64,000 nucleotides of DNA from Micromonospora echinofusca (lineage in GTDB: Bacteria; Actinomycetota; Actinomycetes; Mycobacteriales; Micromonosporaceae), in contig NZ_LT607733.1 of NCBI RefSeq assembly GCF_900091445.1, positions 5,173,001 through 5,237,000 on the forward strand, read 5' to 3'. The notes beneath the pieces were generated by a model. It was not told where the DNA came from and ran no database searches. It was given only the letters and a program-made list of their open reading frames with translations. Position numbers and translations under genes: made by a program. Positions 17,121 through 25,666 of the stretch are shown here, one piece after another (positions within the stretch are counted from its first letter, which is position 1; each line of letters opens with the position of its first letter).

Positions 17121-17816
17121 GTGGCCCGCCTGCTGCTCATCGAGGACGACCTGACCATCCGTACGCCGCTGCTGCGGGCACTGCGCGAGCGGGGGCACGC
17201 GGTGGCCGCCGCCTCGACGGCGATGACCGGCCTGCGCGACGCGCTCGACGACCGGCCCGACCTGGTGGTGCTGGACCTGGGACTGCCCGACCTGGACGGC
17301 CGGGAGCTGCTGCGGATGCTCCGCGCGGTCAGCGCCGTGCCGGTCATCGTCGCCACCGCCCGCGACGACGAGACCGAGATCGTCCGGGTGCTCGACGCCG
17401 GGGCGGACGACTACGTGGTGAAGCCCTTCACGGCCGCGCAGCTCGACGCGCGCATCCGGGCGGTCCTGCGGCGCGGGACGGGACCCGCCTCGGAGGGGGA
17501 CCCAGCGCTGGTCGTCGGCGGGCTGCGGGTGGACCCACGGTCGAGGCAGGTCACCCTGGACGGTACGCCCGTCGAGCTGACCCCCCGCGAGTTCGACCTG
17601 CTGCACCACCTCGCGGGTCGGCCCGGCCAGGTGGTCACCAAGCGGGAGCTGCTGGCCGAGGTCTGGCGGGTCCCGTACGGCGGCGCCGACAAGACCGTGG
17701 ACGTGCACCTGTCCTGGCTGCGACGCAAGCTCGGGGAGAGCGCGCAGGCACCCCGCTACCTGCACACCGTGCGGGGCGTCGGGGTGCGGCTCGAGGCGCC
17801 CGGGAGCGCCGGATGA
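17121..17816 (+). CDS. OmpR-family response regulator
   Basis: A 231-residue DNA-binding response regulator. The receiver domain has the acidic pair in LLIEDD, the phospho-acceptor Asp52 in VVLDLGLPDLDG and the signalling Lys in VVKPF. The C-terminal winged helix shows ELTPREFDLLHHLAGRPGQVV and DVHLSWLRRKLG. GTG start. The stop overlaps the start of the partner kinase (ATGA), indicating coupled translation. Its targets may include the PepSY gene downstream of the pair. Confidence 0.95.
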   Translation: MARLLLIEDDLTIRTPLLRALRERGHAVAAASTAMTGLRDALDDRPDLVVLDLGLPDLDGRELLRMLRAVSAVPVIVATARDDETEIVRVLDAGADDYVVKPFTAAQLDARIRAVLRRGTGPASEGDPALVVGGLRVDPRSRQVTLDGTPVELTPREFDLLHHLAGRPGQVVTKRELLAEVWRVPYGGADKTVDVHLSWLRRKLGESAQAPRYLHTVRGVGVRLEAPGSAG

Positions 17817-19087
17817 GGGCCCGGCTGGCGCTGCTCGTCGCCGCGGTCAGCGTCCTCACCCTGGTCGCCTTCCTGGTGCCGCTGGCGCTGCTGGTGCGCA
17901 CCGTCGCGGCGGACCGGGCCACCGTACGGGCCACGGCCGACGCGCAGAGCCTCGTCACCGTCGTCGGCACCGCCGACACCGCGACGATCCGGCTGACCGT
18001 CGAGCAGTTGGCCACCGAGTCCGAGCGCTCCGTCACGGTGTTCCTGCCCGACGGCACGGTGCTCGGCGCCCCGGCGCCGCGTACGCCCGCGGTGGCGCTG
18101 GCCGCGCGGGGGCAGAGCCTCACCGCCGAGTCCGGGCGGGGGCGGGAGGTGGTGATCGCCGTGCAGGGTCGCCCGGACGGCACCGGCGTGATCCGCACGG
18201 TGGTGCCGCCCGCCGAGCTGACCGCCGGGGTTACCCGGTCCTGGCTGGCCCTGGCCCTGCTCGGCGTGCTGCTGGTGCTGATCGGGCTGGCCGTGGCCGA
18301 CCGGCTGGCCCGCACCCTGGTCCGGCCGATCGGTGAGCTCTCCGAGGTGTCGCACCGGCTGGCGAACGCGGAGCTGGACGCGCGCGTCACCCCCGCCGGG
18401 CCGGCCGAGCTGCGCGAGGTGGCCGGCGCCCTCAACCACCTGGCCGGCCGGATCCAGGTGCTGCTGGTGCAGGAGCGTGAGGAGGTCGCCGACCTCTCGC
18501 ACCGCCTGCGCACCCCGCTGACGGCGCTGCGCCTGGAGGCCGAGTCGCTGCGCGACCCCGAGGACGCGGCCCGGGTGACCGCCGCCGTGGACGGGCTGGA
18601 GCGGGCGGTCACCGGCCTGATCCGGCAGGCCCGTTGGCGGGTGCCCACGGCCGGGGCGGCCAGCGCCGACGCGGCGGCCGTGGTGGCCGAGCGGGTGGCG
18701 TTCTGGTCGGTGCTGGCCGAGGACACCGGGCGGGCGGTGACGCTCGACCTGGCGCCGGGACCGCTGCCGGTGGGCGTGCCCGCCGACGAGTTGGCGGCGG
18801 CGGTGGACGCGCTGCTCGGCAACGTCTTCGCGCACACCCCGGACGGCACCGCGTTCGCCGTCCGGCTGGCGGCGGAGGCGGGCCGCACGGCGCTGACCGT
18901 CGCCGACGACGGGCCGGGGATGCCGCCCGGCACGGTCGACCGGGGCGCGAGCACCGCCGGCTCCACCGGCCTGGGCCTGGACATCGCCCGCCGGGCCGCC
19001 CAGGCCAGCGGGGGCCGCCTCACCCTGGGTGCCGCGCCGTCCGGCGGCGCCGAGGTACGCCTCGAACTCGGCCCGCCCCGGCCCTGA
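17813..19087 (+). CDS. Sensor histidine kinase
   Basis: A 424-residue membrane kinase. There are two transmembrane segments (about residues 6-30 and 143-163) around a 110-residue external sensor domain, then a HAMP linker (RTLVRPIGELSEVSHRLANAELDARV). HisKA follows with phospho-acceptor His230 in DLSHRLRTPLTAL, and a HATPase domain with LLGNVFAHT, VADDGPGMP and STGLGLDIARR. It pairs with the response regulator whose stop it overlaps. The stimulus is unknown, but the PepSY neighbour and the architecture resemble envelope-stress systems. Confidence 0.95.
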   Translation: MRARLALLVAAVSVLTLVAFLVPLALLVRTVAADRATVRATADAQSLVTVVGTADTATIRLTVEQLATESERSVTVFLPDGTVLGAPAPRTPAVALAARGQSLTAESGRGREVVIAVQGRPDGTGVIRTVVPPAELTAGVTRSWLALALLGVLLVLIGLAVADRLARTLVRPIGELSEVSHRLANAELDARVTPAGPAELREVAGALNHLAGRIQVLLVQEREEVADLSHRLRTPLTALRLEAESLRDPEDAARVTAAVDGLERAVTGLIRQARWRVPTAGAASADAAAVVAERVAFWSVLAEDTGRAVTLDLAPGPLPVGVPADELAAAVDALLGNVFAHTPDGTAFAVRLAAEAGRTALTVADDGPGMPPGTVDRGASTAGSTGLGLDIARRAAQASGGRLTLGAAPSGGAEVRLELGPPRP

Positions 19088-19158
19088 CCCCTCCCCGCCT
19101 TGCCCCGGCGAGGCGCCCTCGCGCGGCCCGGCCCGTCCTCGGCGCACCCCCGGCGAGG

Positions 19159-19173
19159 CTTAACCCTGCCTTA
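19159..19173 (+). promoter_or_regulatory. Direct repeat CTTA-N7-CTTA, candidate response-regulator site
   Basis: CTTAACC (starting 19159) and CTTAGCG (starting 19170) are direct repeats with an 11-bp period, the spacing OmpR-type regulators commonly use. They lie about 75 bp upstream of the PepSY gene and downstream of the OmpR-type regulator pair. Assignment is inference. Confidence 0.4.
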
Positions 19174-19245
19174 GCGTTCGGGCAGCGTGGCGCTATCCGG
19201 GCGGGCGTGATCCTGGGACACGTAGACCGAGGAAGGGTGAACGAG

Positions 19246-19791
19246 ATGAAGCGCAAGTCCCTGATGCTGGCGTCGCTCGGCGGCGCGGCCGTGCTGGCCG
19301 TGACCGGCGCGTCCGTCGGCGTCGCGGCGGCCGACAACGGCGCGGCCCGGGCGACGACCCTGGCCGCCGCCACCACCGCCCCGGGCACGCCGAGCGGCAC
19401 CGGGAGCGGCGCCCCGGCGACGAGCGGCGCGCCGACCACCGGCACCCCGTCGGCGCCCGCCAGCCCGTCGGGCAGCGGCACCCCGTCGGGCAGCGGCGCG
19501 CCGGCCACCGGCGGCGACGCGGTGAGCGAGCAGCGGGCCCGCGAGATCGCGCTGGCCCGGGCGGGTGGCGGCGAGGTCGTCGAGGTCGAGCGCGAGGACG
19601 AGGACGGCCGCGCCGTGTGGAGCGTCGAGATCGTGTCCGGGCAGACCGAGCACGAGGTCGACGTGGACCGGGGCGACGGCAGCGTGGTCAAGGCCGAGCA
19701 GGAGCCGGTCGACGACGACGATGACGACGATGACGACGCGTCGGACGACGACTCCGACGATGACGACGACGACGACCGCGACGACGACTGA
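19246..19791 (+). CDS. Exported PepSY-domain protein with poly-Asp tail
   Basis: A 181-residue secreted or surface protein. Residues 1-30 are a signal peptide (LMLASLGGAAVLAVTGA); residues 35-90 are a low-complexity Ala/Thr/Ser/Gly/Pro stretch. A PepSY-like domain follows (VSEQRAREIALARAGGGEVVEVE and AVWSVEIVSGQTEHEVDVDRGDG). The last 26 residues are almost all Asp, a likely divalent-cation-binding tail. ATG at 19246 follows GGAAGG. It directly follows a two-component system, a common genomic pairing that suggests it is the system's output or feeds back on the kinase. Confidence 0.85.
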   Translation: MKRKSLMLASLGGAAVLAVTGASVGVAAADNGAARATTLAAATTAPGTPSGTGSGAPATSGAPTTGTPSAPASPSGSGTPSGSGAPATGGDAVSEQRAREIALARAGGGEVVEVEREDEDGRAVWSVEIVSGQTEHEVDVDRGDGSVVKAEQEPVDDDDDDDDDASDDDSDDDDDDDRDDD

Positions 19792-19806
19792 TCCGGCGCC
19801 CTGCCC

Positions 19807-19834
19807 GCCGCCGTCCCGATCCTGGGACGGCGGC
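19807..19834 (+). terminator. Terminator hairpin after the PepSY gene
   Basis: GCCGCCGTCCC (19807-19817) and GGGACGGCGGC (19824-19834) form an 11-bp perfect stem with a 6-nt loop, 15 bp past the stop. Confidence 0.8.
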
Positions 19835-19941
19835 GTCGCCGTCTCCGCGGACGCAGCCGCCCCGGGCCCGGCCCGCGGATCCGTTGTCCCCACGGATCCC
19901 GCGCGGCACCCCCGGGCAGGCGGTGCGGGCCGATCGACCCT

Positions 19942-21078
19942 GTGACGGACACCGATGTCTGGCTACATTGGGGTATGGTGCCCGCCCACCGGGGCCGGGC
20001 GGCGGAACCGGTCTACCGCCCCATCCTCGCCAACCGGCGGGGTGAGCTGGAGGCGCTCGGTCATCTCGACGACGTCGTCGTGCCCCTGCTCGCCCCGGTC
20101 CTCCAGGTGTCCACCCTGGACCGGCTCACGATCGACGTGCTCCGTCGGCTGCCCGACGGGCTGCTCACGGCCGTCGACGTCAGCGCCCTGCCCGACGCCC
20201 CCGAGACCGAGCTGGCCCGCTGGGGCGTACCGCTGGTGCCGGTGATCGGGCTCGCGGACAGCGACCGGCGCCTCGTCGCGCACGGTGCCGCCGCCCGGGC
20301 CCACGCCCGGCGGGCGGTCGTCCGGCTGCGGGTCGGCCACGACCGCGGCGGCCCGGACGCGACCACGGCGGCGGCCGAACGGGTCTGGCGGTTCACCCGC
20401 CTGGTGCCCGAGCAGTGCGACCTGCTCCTCGACGCGGGCGACGTGTGCTGCCGGGCCGACGTGCGGGTGGCCGAGCCCCGCGTGCGCCGGCTGCTGGAGT
20501 GGGCCCGCCGGCACGCCTGGCGCTCGGTGAGCGTGGCGGCGGGCGGCATGCCCCCGGCGGTGTCCGCCCTGCCGACCGACGAACCGGTACGCGTCGACCG
20601 CTGGGACTGGCAGCTCTGGCAGCGCCTGGCCGACCTCGGCGTCGGGTACGGCGACTACGGCGTCGGCTCCGCGGTGCCCGGCGCCGACCAGGAGGGCGAC
20701 CGGCTGCCCACCCTCCGCTACACCACAGACGGCGCCTGGTGGGTGTACCGCTGGTCGCGGCGGGGCGGCCGCGGCGACGACCGGTTCGCGGACCTGTGCC
20801 GCACCGTCGTCTCGGCGCCGCACTGGCCGGCCGCCGGCGCGGCGTTCTCCTGGGGCGACCACGAGATCCTGCGGCGTGCCCGCAGGGGCGCCGGCGCCGG
20901 TTCCGCCAGCAACTGGGCGGCGTGGAGCACGTCGCACCACCTGGCGCACGTGCTGGCCACGCTGCCGCACCCGGGACGGGAGTCCCGGCCGGGGCCGTGG
21001 CGATCCGGTCAGGCGCCGCCGGAGCGGGGCCGCCCCGCCCGGCCGCACCGCAACGGGGAGACCCGGCGGGCCGGCTGA
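19942..21078 (+). CDS. Beta-family protein (phage T4 beta-protein-like)
   Basis: A 378-residue soluble protein. It matches in style the Beta_protein family: YRPILANRRGELEALGHL at the start, a TIM-barrel-like series of strands (TAVDVSALPDA, PLVPVIGLADSD, AVVRLRVGHD, CDLLLDAGDV), then LRYTTDGAWWVYRWSRRGG, SWGDHEI and the ending SNWAAWSTSHHLAHVL. The family takes its name from a phage protein and is scattered among bacteria; its activity is not established to my knowledge. GTG at 19942 is the upstream start; ATG at 19975 is an alternative. Monocistronic, convergent with the HesB-like gene. Confidence 0.75.
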   Translation: MTDTDVWLHWGMVPAHRGRAAEPVYRPILANRRGELEALGHLDDVVVPLLAPVLQVSTLDRLTIDVLRRLPDGLLTAVDVSALPDAPETELARWGVPLVPVIGLADSDRRLVAHGAAARAHARRAVVRLRVGHDRGGPDATTAAAERVWRFTRLVPEQCDLLLDAGDVCCRADVRVAEPRVRRLLEWARRHAWRSVSVAAGGMPPAVSALPTDEPVRVDRWDWQLWQRLADLGVGYGDYGVGSAVPGADQEGDRLPTLRYTTDGAWWVYRWSRRGGRGDDRFADLCRTVVSAPHWPAAGAAFSWGDHEILRRARRGAGAGSASNWAAWSTSHHLAHVLATLPHPGRESRPGPWRSGQAPPERGRPARPHRNGETRRAG

Positions 21079-21112
21079 GCGCCGTCGGGCCGGGCACCGG
21101 TACGCACCGGCG

Positions 21113-21394
21113 TCACTGCTTCTCGGTGAACCCGAACTGGATGACGCCCTCGTCGTCGACGCTGGCGTCCACCGAGGCGTCGCCGAGCAGTTCGGCGGCG
21201 TCGGAGTCCAGGAAGATGCGCGCGCCCTGGTTGTCGACCACGTGGTCGCCGTCGACGGGCTCGGCGACCAGCTCGACGGTGAGCGAACCCGCGTCGGTGT
21301 CGGCGGCGATCCGCACCCCGCCGTCCTCGGCGACGTCCTGCTGGTTGGCGAGGTCTCGGATGACCAGCACGGCGTTGTCGGTCATGGTGAGCAT
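21113..21394 (-). CDS. HesB/IscA-like protein lacking the cluster cysteines
   Basis: A 93-residue protein with A-type Fe-S carrier layout: LVIRDLANQQDVAEDGGVRIAADTD, then LVAEPVDGDHVVDNQGARIFLDSDAAELLG. It contains no cysteine, although IscA-type carriers need three. It cannot hold a cluster in the usual way and may be a repurposed scaffold. Very acidic overall. The ATG at 21394 follows GAGGAG; an internal ATG at 21385 is possible. Monocistronic. Confidence 0.75.
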   Translation of the reverse strand: MLTMTDNAVLVIRDLANQQDVAEDGGVRIAADTDAGSLTVELVAEPVDGDHVVDNQGARIFLDSDAAELLGDASVDASVDDEGVIQFGFTEKQ

Positions 21395-21651
21395 GGCGGA
21401 ACTCCTCGTGGATTCTCGGATTCACGGTGCGGGACCGGGCATCGGCCCGCGGGCGAGCACACGTGGGAGGCGATGGCGGGCGACGCGTACGCACGTCGCC
21501 GTCGCTCTTCGGGGCAGCTGAGGGCCCCTCCACGGCCTACGTTGCCCCCTGCCGGGGCATCCGTCAAATAGAGCGGATTAAGTGCGCCTGCTCTGCGGCG
21601 CTGGCCCCGTAGGGCTTCCCGACACGGGCGCCACACCGGCCACAACTGGCA

Positions 21652-21665
21652 TCTACGCAGGTAGA
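21652..21665. promoter_or_regulatory. Small inverted repeat upstream of the aquaporin gene
   Basis: TCTAC (21652-21656) and GTAGA (21661-21665) flank a 4-bp centre, about 28 bp ahead of the aquaporin ATG, where an operator would overlap the promoter or early leader. The rest of the 298-bp gap (21395-21692) is the divergent promoter region of the HesB-like and aquaporin genes; no other motif is clear. Confidence 0.3.
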
Positions 21666-21692
21666 GCCGCTTTTGCGCCTAGGCTGGGAGTC

Positions 21693-22418
21693 ATGGACGA
21701 CGCCCGGCGCTACGCCTGCGAGTTCCTCGGCACCCTGCTGCTGGTGTTCTTCGGGGTGGGCAGCGCGGTGGCCGCACGGGTGCAGGGTGGGGTCGTGGTG
21801 GTGGCGCTCGCCTTCGGGTTCATCATGCTCGCGCTGGTCTACACCGTCGGCCCGGTCTCCGGCAGCCACGTCAACCCGGCGGTGACGCTGGGCGTTCTGC
21901 TCTCCGGCAAGATCTCCATGGTCGGCGCGGTGGCGTACTGGGTCGCCCAGTTCGCGGGGGCCACCGTGGCGGGCTTCCTGCTCTGGGGGCTGACCCGATG
22001 GGGCGACGTGGTGGATCAGACGGGTGCGCTGGGCAGCAACGGCTACGGCGCGCACATCAACCTAGGCGGCGCGGCGGTGCTGGAGACCGTCCTGACGTTC
22101 CTGTTCGTGCTCGTCGTGCTCGTCGTCACCAGTCGCACCGAGCACGCCGCCGTCGCCGGGACCGCCATCGGGCTGGCCCTGGCTGCCGCACACCTCGTGG
22201 GCGTGACGCTGGACGGTACGTCGGTCAATCCGGCGCGGTCGTTCGGGCCGGCGCTGTTCGAAGGCGGGACGGCGTTGCGCCAGCTCTGGGTGTTCATCGT
22301 CTTCCCACTGCTCGGTGGGGTGCTCGCTGCCCTGGTGGCACCGCTGATCATCGGGCGGGGCCGGCGCTACCGGGGCGAGCCGGAGGAGCCGGTCAGACCC
22401 GCCCCAGGCACCGCCTGA
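21693..22418 (+). CDS. Aquaporin / MIP-family channel
   Basis: A 241-residue channel with six transmembrane segments and the two NPA boxes, GSHVNPAVTLG and TSVNPARSFGPALF, that form the pore. The second box is followed by GPALF, and no glycerol-facilitator-like Asp follows NPAR, so a water channel (AqpZ-like) is more likely than a glycerol facilitator. The C-terminus is short, charged and cytoplasmic. ATG at 21693. An operator-like inverted repeat sits just upstream. It is separated from the next gene by a 102-bp promoter gap. Confidence 0.93.
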   Translation: MDDARRYACEFLGTLLLVFFGVGSAVAARVQGGVVVVALAFGFIMLALVYTVGPVSGSHVNPAVTLGVLLSGKISMVGAVAYWVAQFAGATVAGFLLWGLTRWGDVVDQTGALGSNGYGAHINLGGAAVLETVLTFLFVLVVLVVTSRTEHAAVAGTAIGLALAAAHLVGVTLDGTSVNPARSFGPALFEGGTALRQLWVFIVFPLLGGVLAALVAPLIIGRGRRYRGEPEEPVRPAPGTA

Positions 22419-22520
22419 CCCCGGAAGCGCCCGGCGTCCTGCGGCGGCGGCGCCCGTTCTGCACATTTCCTTTTCGCGTACGGTCTTTCCTGGCAGATAC
22501 CTGCATGGCAGCATCACCCC

Positions 22521-24104
22521 ATGCATCGTCGTCTCTTCCCCCGGACGCTCGCGCTGGTGGCGCTGGTCGCCGCCGCGGCCACGGCGGGCGCGCCCACCGC
22601 CACCGCCGAGTCCCCGACCCCCGCGGCGACCCGCCTGAACGCCACCATCGACGCGATCCTCGCCGACAGCCGGTTGGCCGGGGCGCAGGCCTCGGTGGTG
22701 GTCAAGGACGCGACCACCGGGGAGACGGTCTACCACCGCAACGGCGACCGCCGGCTGGTGCCCGCCTCCAACACCAAGCTGCTGACCTCGGCGGCGGCGC
22801 TGGAACTGCTCGGGCCGGGCCACCGCTTCAGCACCGAGGTGCGCACGAGCGGCGCCCGCCGCGCGGGCCTGGTCTCCGGCAACCTCTACCTGCGCGGCGG
22901 CGGCGACCCGACCATGCTGGCCGCCGACTACGACGCGCTGGCCGCGCAGGTCGCCGAGGCGGGCGTCCGGGTGGTCACCGGCAACCTGGTGGCCGACGAC
23001 ACCCGCTACGACAGCACCCGCCTCGGGCCGGACTGGACCTGGGACGACGAGCCGTACTACTACGCCGCGCAGGTCTCGGCCCTGACCGTGGCGCCGGACA
23101 CCGACTACGACGCCGGCACCGTCATCGTCCACGCCGCCCCCGGCGCGACCGCCGGGGCGCGACCGGTCGTCACCACCACCCCGCCCACCAGATACCTGAA
23201 GATCGACAACCGGGCCGAGACGGTCGCCGGCGGAGCGACGTCGATCTCCTTCGAGCGCGCGCACGGCAGCAACACCGTCGTGGTCACCGGGCAGATCGCG
23301 CTCGGCACCGCCCCGGAGAGCGACTGGGTCAGCGTCTGGGAGCCCACCGGCTACGCCGCCGACGTCTTCCGCTCGGCGCTGCGCCGGCACGGCGTACGGG
23401 TGCTCGGCCGCACGGTGCTCGGGCAGCCCACCCCCGAGGGCGCGGCCGAGGTGGGCCGGCACCGCTCGATGCCCCTGGCCGAGCTGATGGTGCCGTTCCT
23501 CAAGCTGTCGAACAACGGGCACGCCGAGGTGCTGACCAAGGAGATCGGCCGGGTGCTCTCCGGCGCCGGCACCTGGTCAGCCGGGCTGACCGCGATCAGC
23601 GAGTACGTCGCCGACGCCGGGATGGACACCGGCACGCTGCGCCAGCGGGACGGCTCCGGGCTCTCGCGGCGCAACCTGATCCCCGCCGACGAGTTCGTGG
23701 ACCTGCTCACCGCCGTCCGCGACGAGCCCTGGTTCGGCACCTGGTACGCGGCCCTGCCGGTCGCCGGCGAGGCGGACCGGTTCGTCGGCGGCACGCTGCG
23801 CAGCCGGATGCGGGGCACCCCGGCGGCGGGCAACGTGCACGCCAAGACCGGCAGCCTGACCGGCGTCTCCGGCCTCTCCGGCTACGTCACCGACGCCGAC
23901 GGGCGGGTGCTGGCGTTCTCGATCCTGCTCAACAACTACCTCGCCTCCTCCGTGAAGACGCTGGAGGACCAGATCGCGATAGCCCTGGCCTCATACACGG
24001 CAAGGAGCGTGACCGGCGCGCGGGTCGCGCCCCCGGCGGCGCCGGACGCCCCCCGGGTCCCGGAGGGCCTGGAGTGCGCGTGGGTCAAGCCGAACGCCTG
24101 TTGA
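22521..24104 (+). CDS. dacB: D-alanyl-D-alanine carboxypeptidase/endopeptidase, PBP4 type
   Basis: A class C low-molecular-mass penicillin-binding protein, 527 residues, trimming peptidoglycan stem peptides outside the membrane. Signal peptide at residues 1-29. Active-site motifs are SNTK (nucleophile Ser83, Lys86), SNN in FLKLSNNGHAE and KTG in HAKTGSLTG. A long insertion between the first and second motifs is typical of the family. The C-terminus carries about 25 extra residues ending VKPNAC. Strong terminator immediately after. Monocistronic. Confidence 0.95.
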   Translation: MHRRLFPRTLALVALVAAAATAGAPTATAESPTPAATRLNATIDAILADSRLAGAQASVVVKDATTGETVYHRNGDRRLVPASNTKLLTSAAALELLGPGHRFSTEVRTSGARRAGLVSGNLYLRGGGDPTMLAADYDALAAQVAEAGVRVVTGNLVADDTRYDSTRLGPDWTWDDEPYYYAAQVSALTVAPDTDYDAGTVIVHAAPGATAGARPVVTTTPPTRYLKIDNRAETVAGGATSISFERAHGSNTVVVTGQIALGTAPESDWVSVWEPTGYAADVFRSALRRHGVRVLGRTVLGQPTPEGAAEVGRHRSMPLAELMVPFLKLSNNGHAEVLTKEIGRVLSGAGTWSAGLTAISEYVADAGMDTGTLRQRDGSGLSRRNLIPADEFVDLLTAVRDEPWFGTWYAALPVAGEADRFVGGTLRSRMRGTPAAGNVHAKTGSLTGVSGLSGYVTDADGRVLAFSILLNNYLASSVKTLEDQIAIALASYTARSVTGARVAPPAAPDAPRVPEGLECAWVKPNAC

Positions 24105-24107
24105 CGG

Positions 24108-24140
24108 GCCGGCGGGGCCCGGTGCGAGGGCCCCGCCGGC
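24108..24140. terminator. Bidirectional terminator
   Basis: A 13-bp perfect stem (24108-24120 with 24128-24140) and a 7-nt loop fill the gap between two convergent genes: dacB and the small hypothetical gene. Confidence 0.85.
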
Positions 24141-24141
24141 G

Positions 24142-24468
24142 CTAGGCGCCGGGACGGTGCGGAAGCTCGGCCGCCGGGTCGCCGCGCTCGATCAGCGCGG
24201 CGATCTCCGCGGGACGCAGACCGCGCTGCGTCAGCACCCGGGTTCCCCAGCGGTGCAGCCGGCACGGGTGCGGGCTGGCGTCGTTGCGGCAGATCGTCCC
24301 GCCGGACCAGAGCCGGGGCGCGTGCACCACGACCGCCCGCACGGCGAACTGGGCGTCCTCGACCGTCACGTACGGCGGCATCGGGATCTCCCGGAGCACC
24401 TCCCCGGACGGCTCCCGCACGCCCCGGTGGGTCCTCGGACGGACGGTGCGGGTGGTGGTGCTGCTCAT
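24142..24468 (-). CDS. Small hypothetical protein, CRND/PCRLHRWG family (paralogue 1)
   Basis: A 108-residue protein. ATG at 24468 follows GGAGGCGTC. Its core is VRAVVVHAPRLWSGG, then TICRNDASPHPCRLHRWGTRVL, then a Leu-rich helix. The two cysteines and one histidine in 12 residues suggest a metal or redox site. A paralogue with the same core lies at 32871-33305, so this is a small family in this genome. I know of no assigned function. Confidence 0.75.
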   Translation of the reverse strand: MSSTTTRTVRPRTHRGVREPSGEVLREIPMPPYVTVEDAQFAVRAVVVHAPRLWSGGTICRNDASPHPCRLHRWGTRVLTQRGLRPAEIAALIERGDPAAELPHRPGA

Positions 24469-24609
24469 CGGTGACGCCTCCACAGGGGATGGTCGGACGT
24501 GGACAGCAGAAAGTTACGGCGGGATCGACGCGGTGCGACGGACAAACTGTCCCGAAGCGTGGACACGGGCGGCAGGCGGCGGGCGACGTCGTCGGGGCGG
24601 AGCCGCCGG

Positions 24610-24954
24610 TCAGCCGGCCGCCCGGGCCCGCAGCCGCGCGGCCGTCCGGCTGGCGTCGTAGTCGGGGGGCACGCCGTCGACGATCAGCGTCGCGCCCGGG
24701 ATGTGCCGGGTGCGCAGCGGCAGGATCTCCCGGTACGCCGGCGAGTCGTACCAGGCCCGGGCCCGCTCCACGTCGGGGAACTCGACGATGACCACGGTGC
24801 CCGGCCAGTCGCCCTCCTTGACCTCCACCTCGCCGCCGTGCACCCGGAACCGGCCGCCGAACGGGTCCAGCGTGGCCTGGATGCGCTCGATGTAGGTGAG
24901 GATGTCCTCGTTGATCGGGGCGTCGTGCAGGTGGGCGAGCGCGAACGCGGGCAT
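24610..24954 (-). CDS. DUF1330-type protein
   Basis: A 114-residue alpha/beta ferredoxin-like-fold protein. Typical features are an N-terminal FALAHLHDAPINEDILTYI-type strand-helix, GGRFRVHGGEVEVKEGDWPG, and the closing motif VEFPDVERARAWYDSPAYREILPLR. The family binds small hydrophobic or aromatic ligands in some structures, but a reaction is not established. Monocistronic. Confidence 0.85.
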   Translation of the reverse strand: MPAFALAHLHDAPINEDILTYIERIQATLDPFGGRFRVHGGEVEVKEGDWPGTVVIVEFPDVERARAWYDSPAYREILPLRTRHIPGATLIVDGVPPDYDASRTAARLRARAAG

Positions 24955-25071
24955 TGTGCCTCCCGGGGGCTGGTCCGCCCGGCCGGATCACCGGTGCGGT
25001 ACGCCGAGTCTCGCGCCGCCGCCCGCCCGACGTCGATTACCCGTGGGGTAACGACGGGGCGACCGTCCAGG

Positions 25072-25503
25072 TCAGGCGCGTTCGAGCACGACGACCGGGA
25101 TGTCGCGGTCGGTCTTCGCCTGGTACTCGTCGTACGCCGGCCAGATGGCGGCCATCGTGGACCACATGCGCGGCTTCTCCTCCGCCGTGGCGGTACGCGC
25201 CCGCGCGGTGAAGCGCTCGGCGCCCACCTGCACCTCGACCAGCGGCTCGTCGTGCAGGTTCAGGTACCAGGCCGGGTGTTTCGGGTCGCCGCCCTGCGAG
25301 GCGACGACCAGGTAGGCGTCCCCGTCGCGGCCGTAGATGAGCGCGGTGCGCCGCAGCTTCCCGCTGCGCCTGCCCCGGGTGGTCAGCAGCAGCGTGAAGA
25401 CCCCGGGCTGCCACTCGTGCCCCTCGGCGCCGTCGGTCTCGACGTAGCGCCGGATGTGGTCGGCCACCCAGCCCTGCGGGCTGTCCAGCACCTGCTCGCT
25501 CAT
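25072..25503 (-). CDS. F420H2-dependent nitroreductase-family oxidoreductase
   Basis: A 143-residue split-barrel protein of the Ddn (DUF385) group, which uses reduced coenzyme F420. Conserved parts are TLLLTTRGRRSGKLRRTALIY, the phosphate-binding Arg/Lys cluster, then VASQGGDPKHPAWYLNL and VVLERA at the end. Mycobacterial relatives reduce quinones and nitroimidazoles. ATG at 25503 follows GGAGAG. Another F420-type enzyme is at 30458-30922. The substrate is unknown. Confidence 0.92.
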   Translation of the reverse strand: MSEQVLDSPQGWVADHIRRYVETDGAEGHEWQPGVFTLLLTTRGRRSGKLRRTALIYGRDGDAYLVVASQGGDPKHPAWYLNLHDEPLVEVQVGAERFTARARTATAEEKPRMWSTMAAIWPAYDEYQAKTDRDIPVVVLERA

Positions 25504-25666
25504 CGACTCTCCGTTCGCCCGCACCCACCGGTCGTCGCGCCCACGCTACTGTGGGTCATGGCCGGTCGGCGGGCGAACGACGACACTGGTGCCGAGTGCC
25601 GCGACCACCGAGGTCAGCGCGCCGCGACCACCCGGGTCAGCGTGGCCGGGGTCAGCGCGGCCGGGG

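Noticed and set aside
22497..22511. Single ATACC-N5-GGCAG site before dacB, resembling one box of the tandem element
   Set aside because: Only one box, one mismatch in the conserved arm and no second box 19 bp away; expected by chance in 64 kb.
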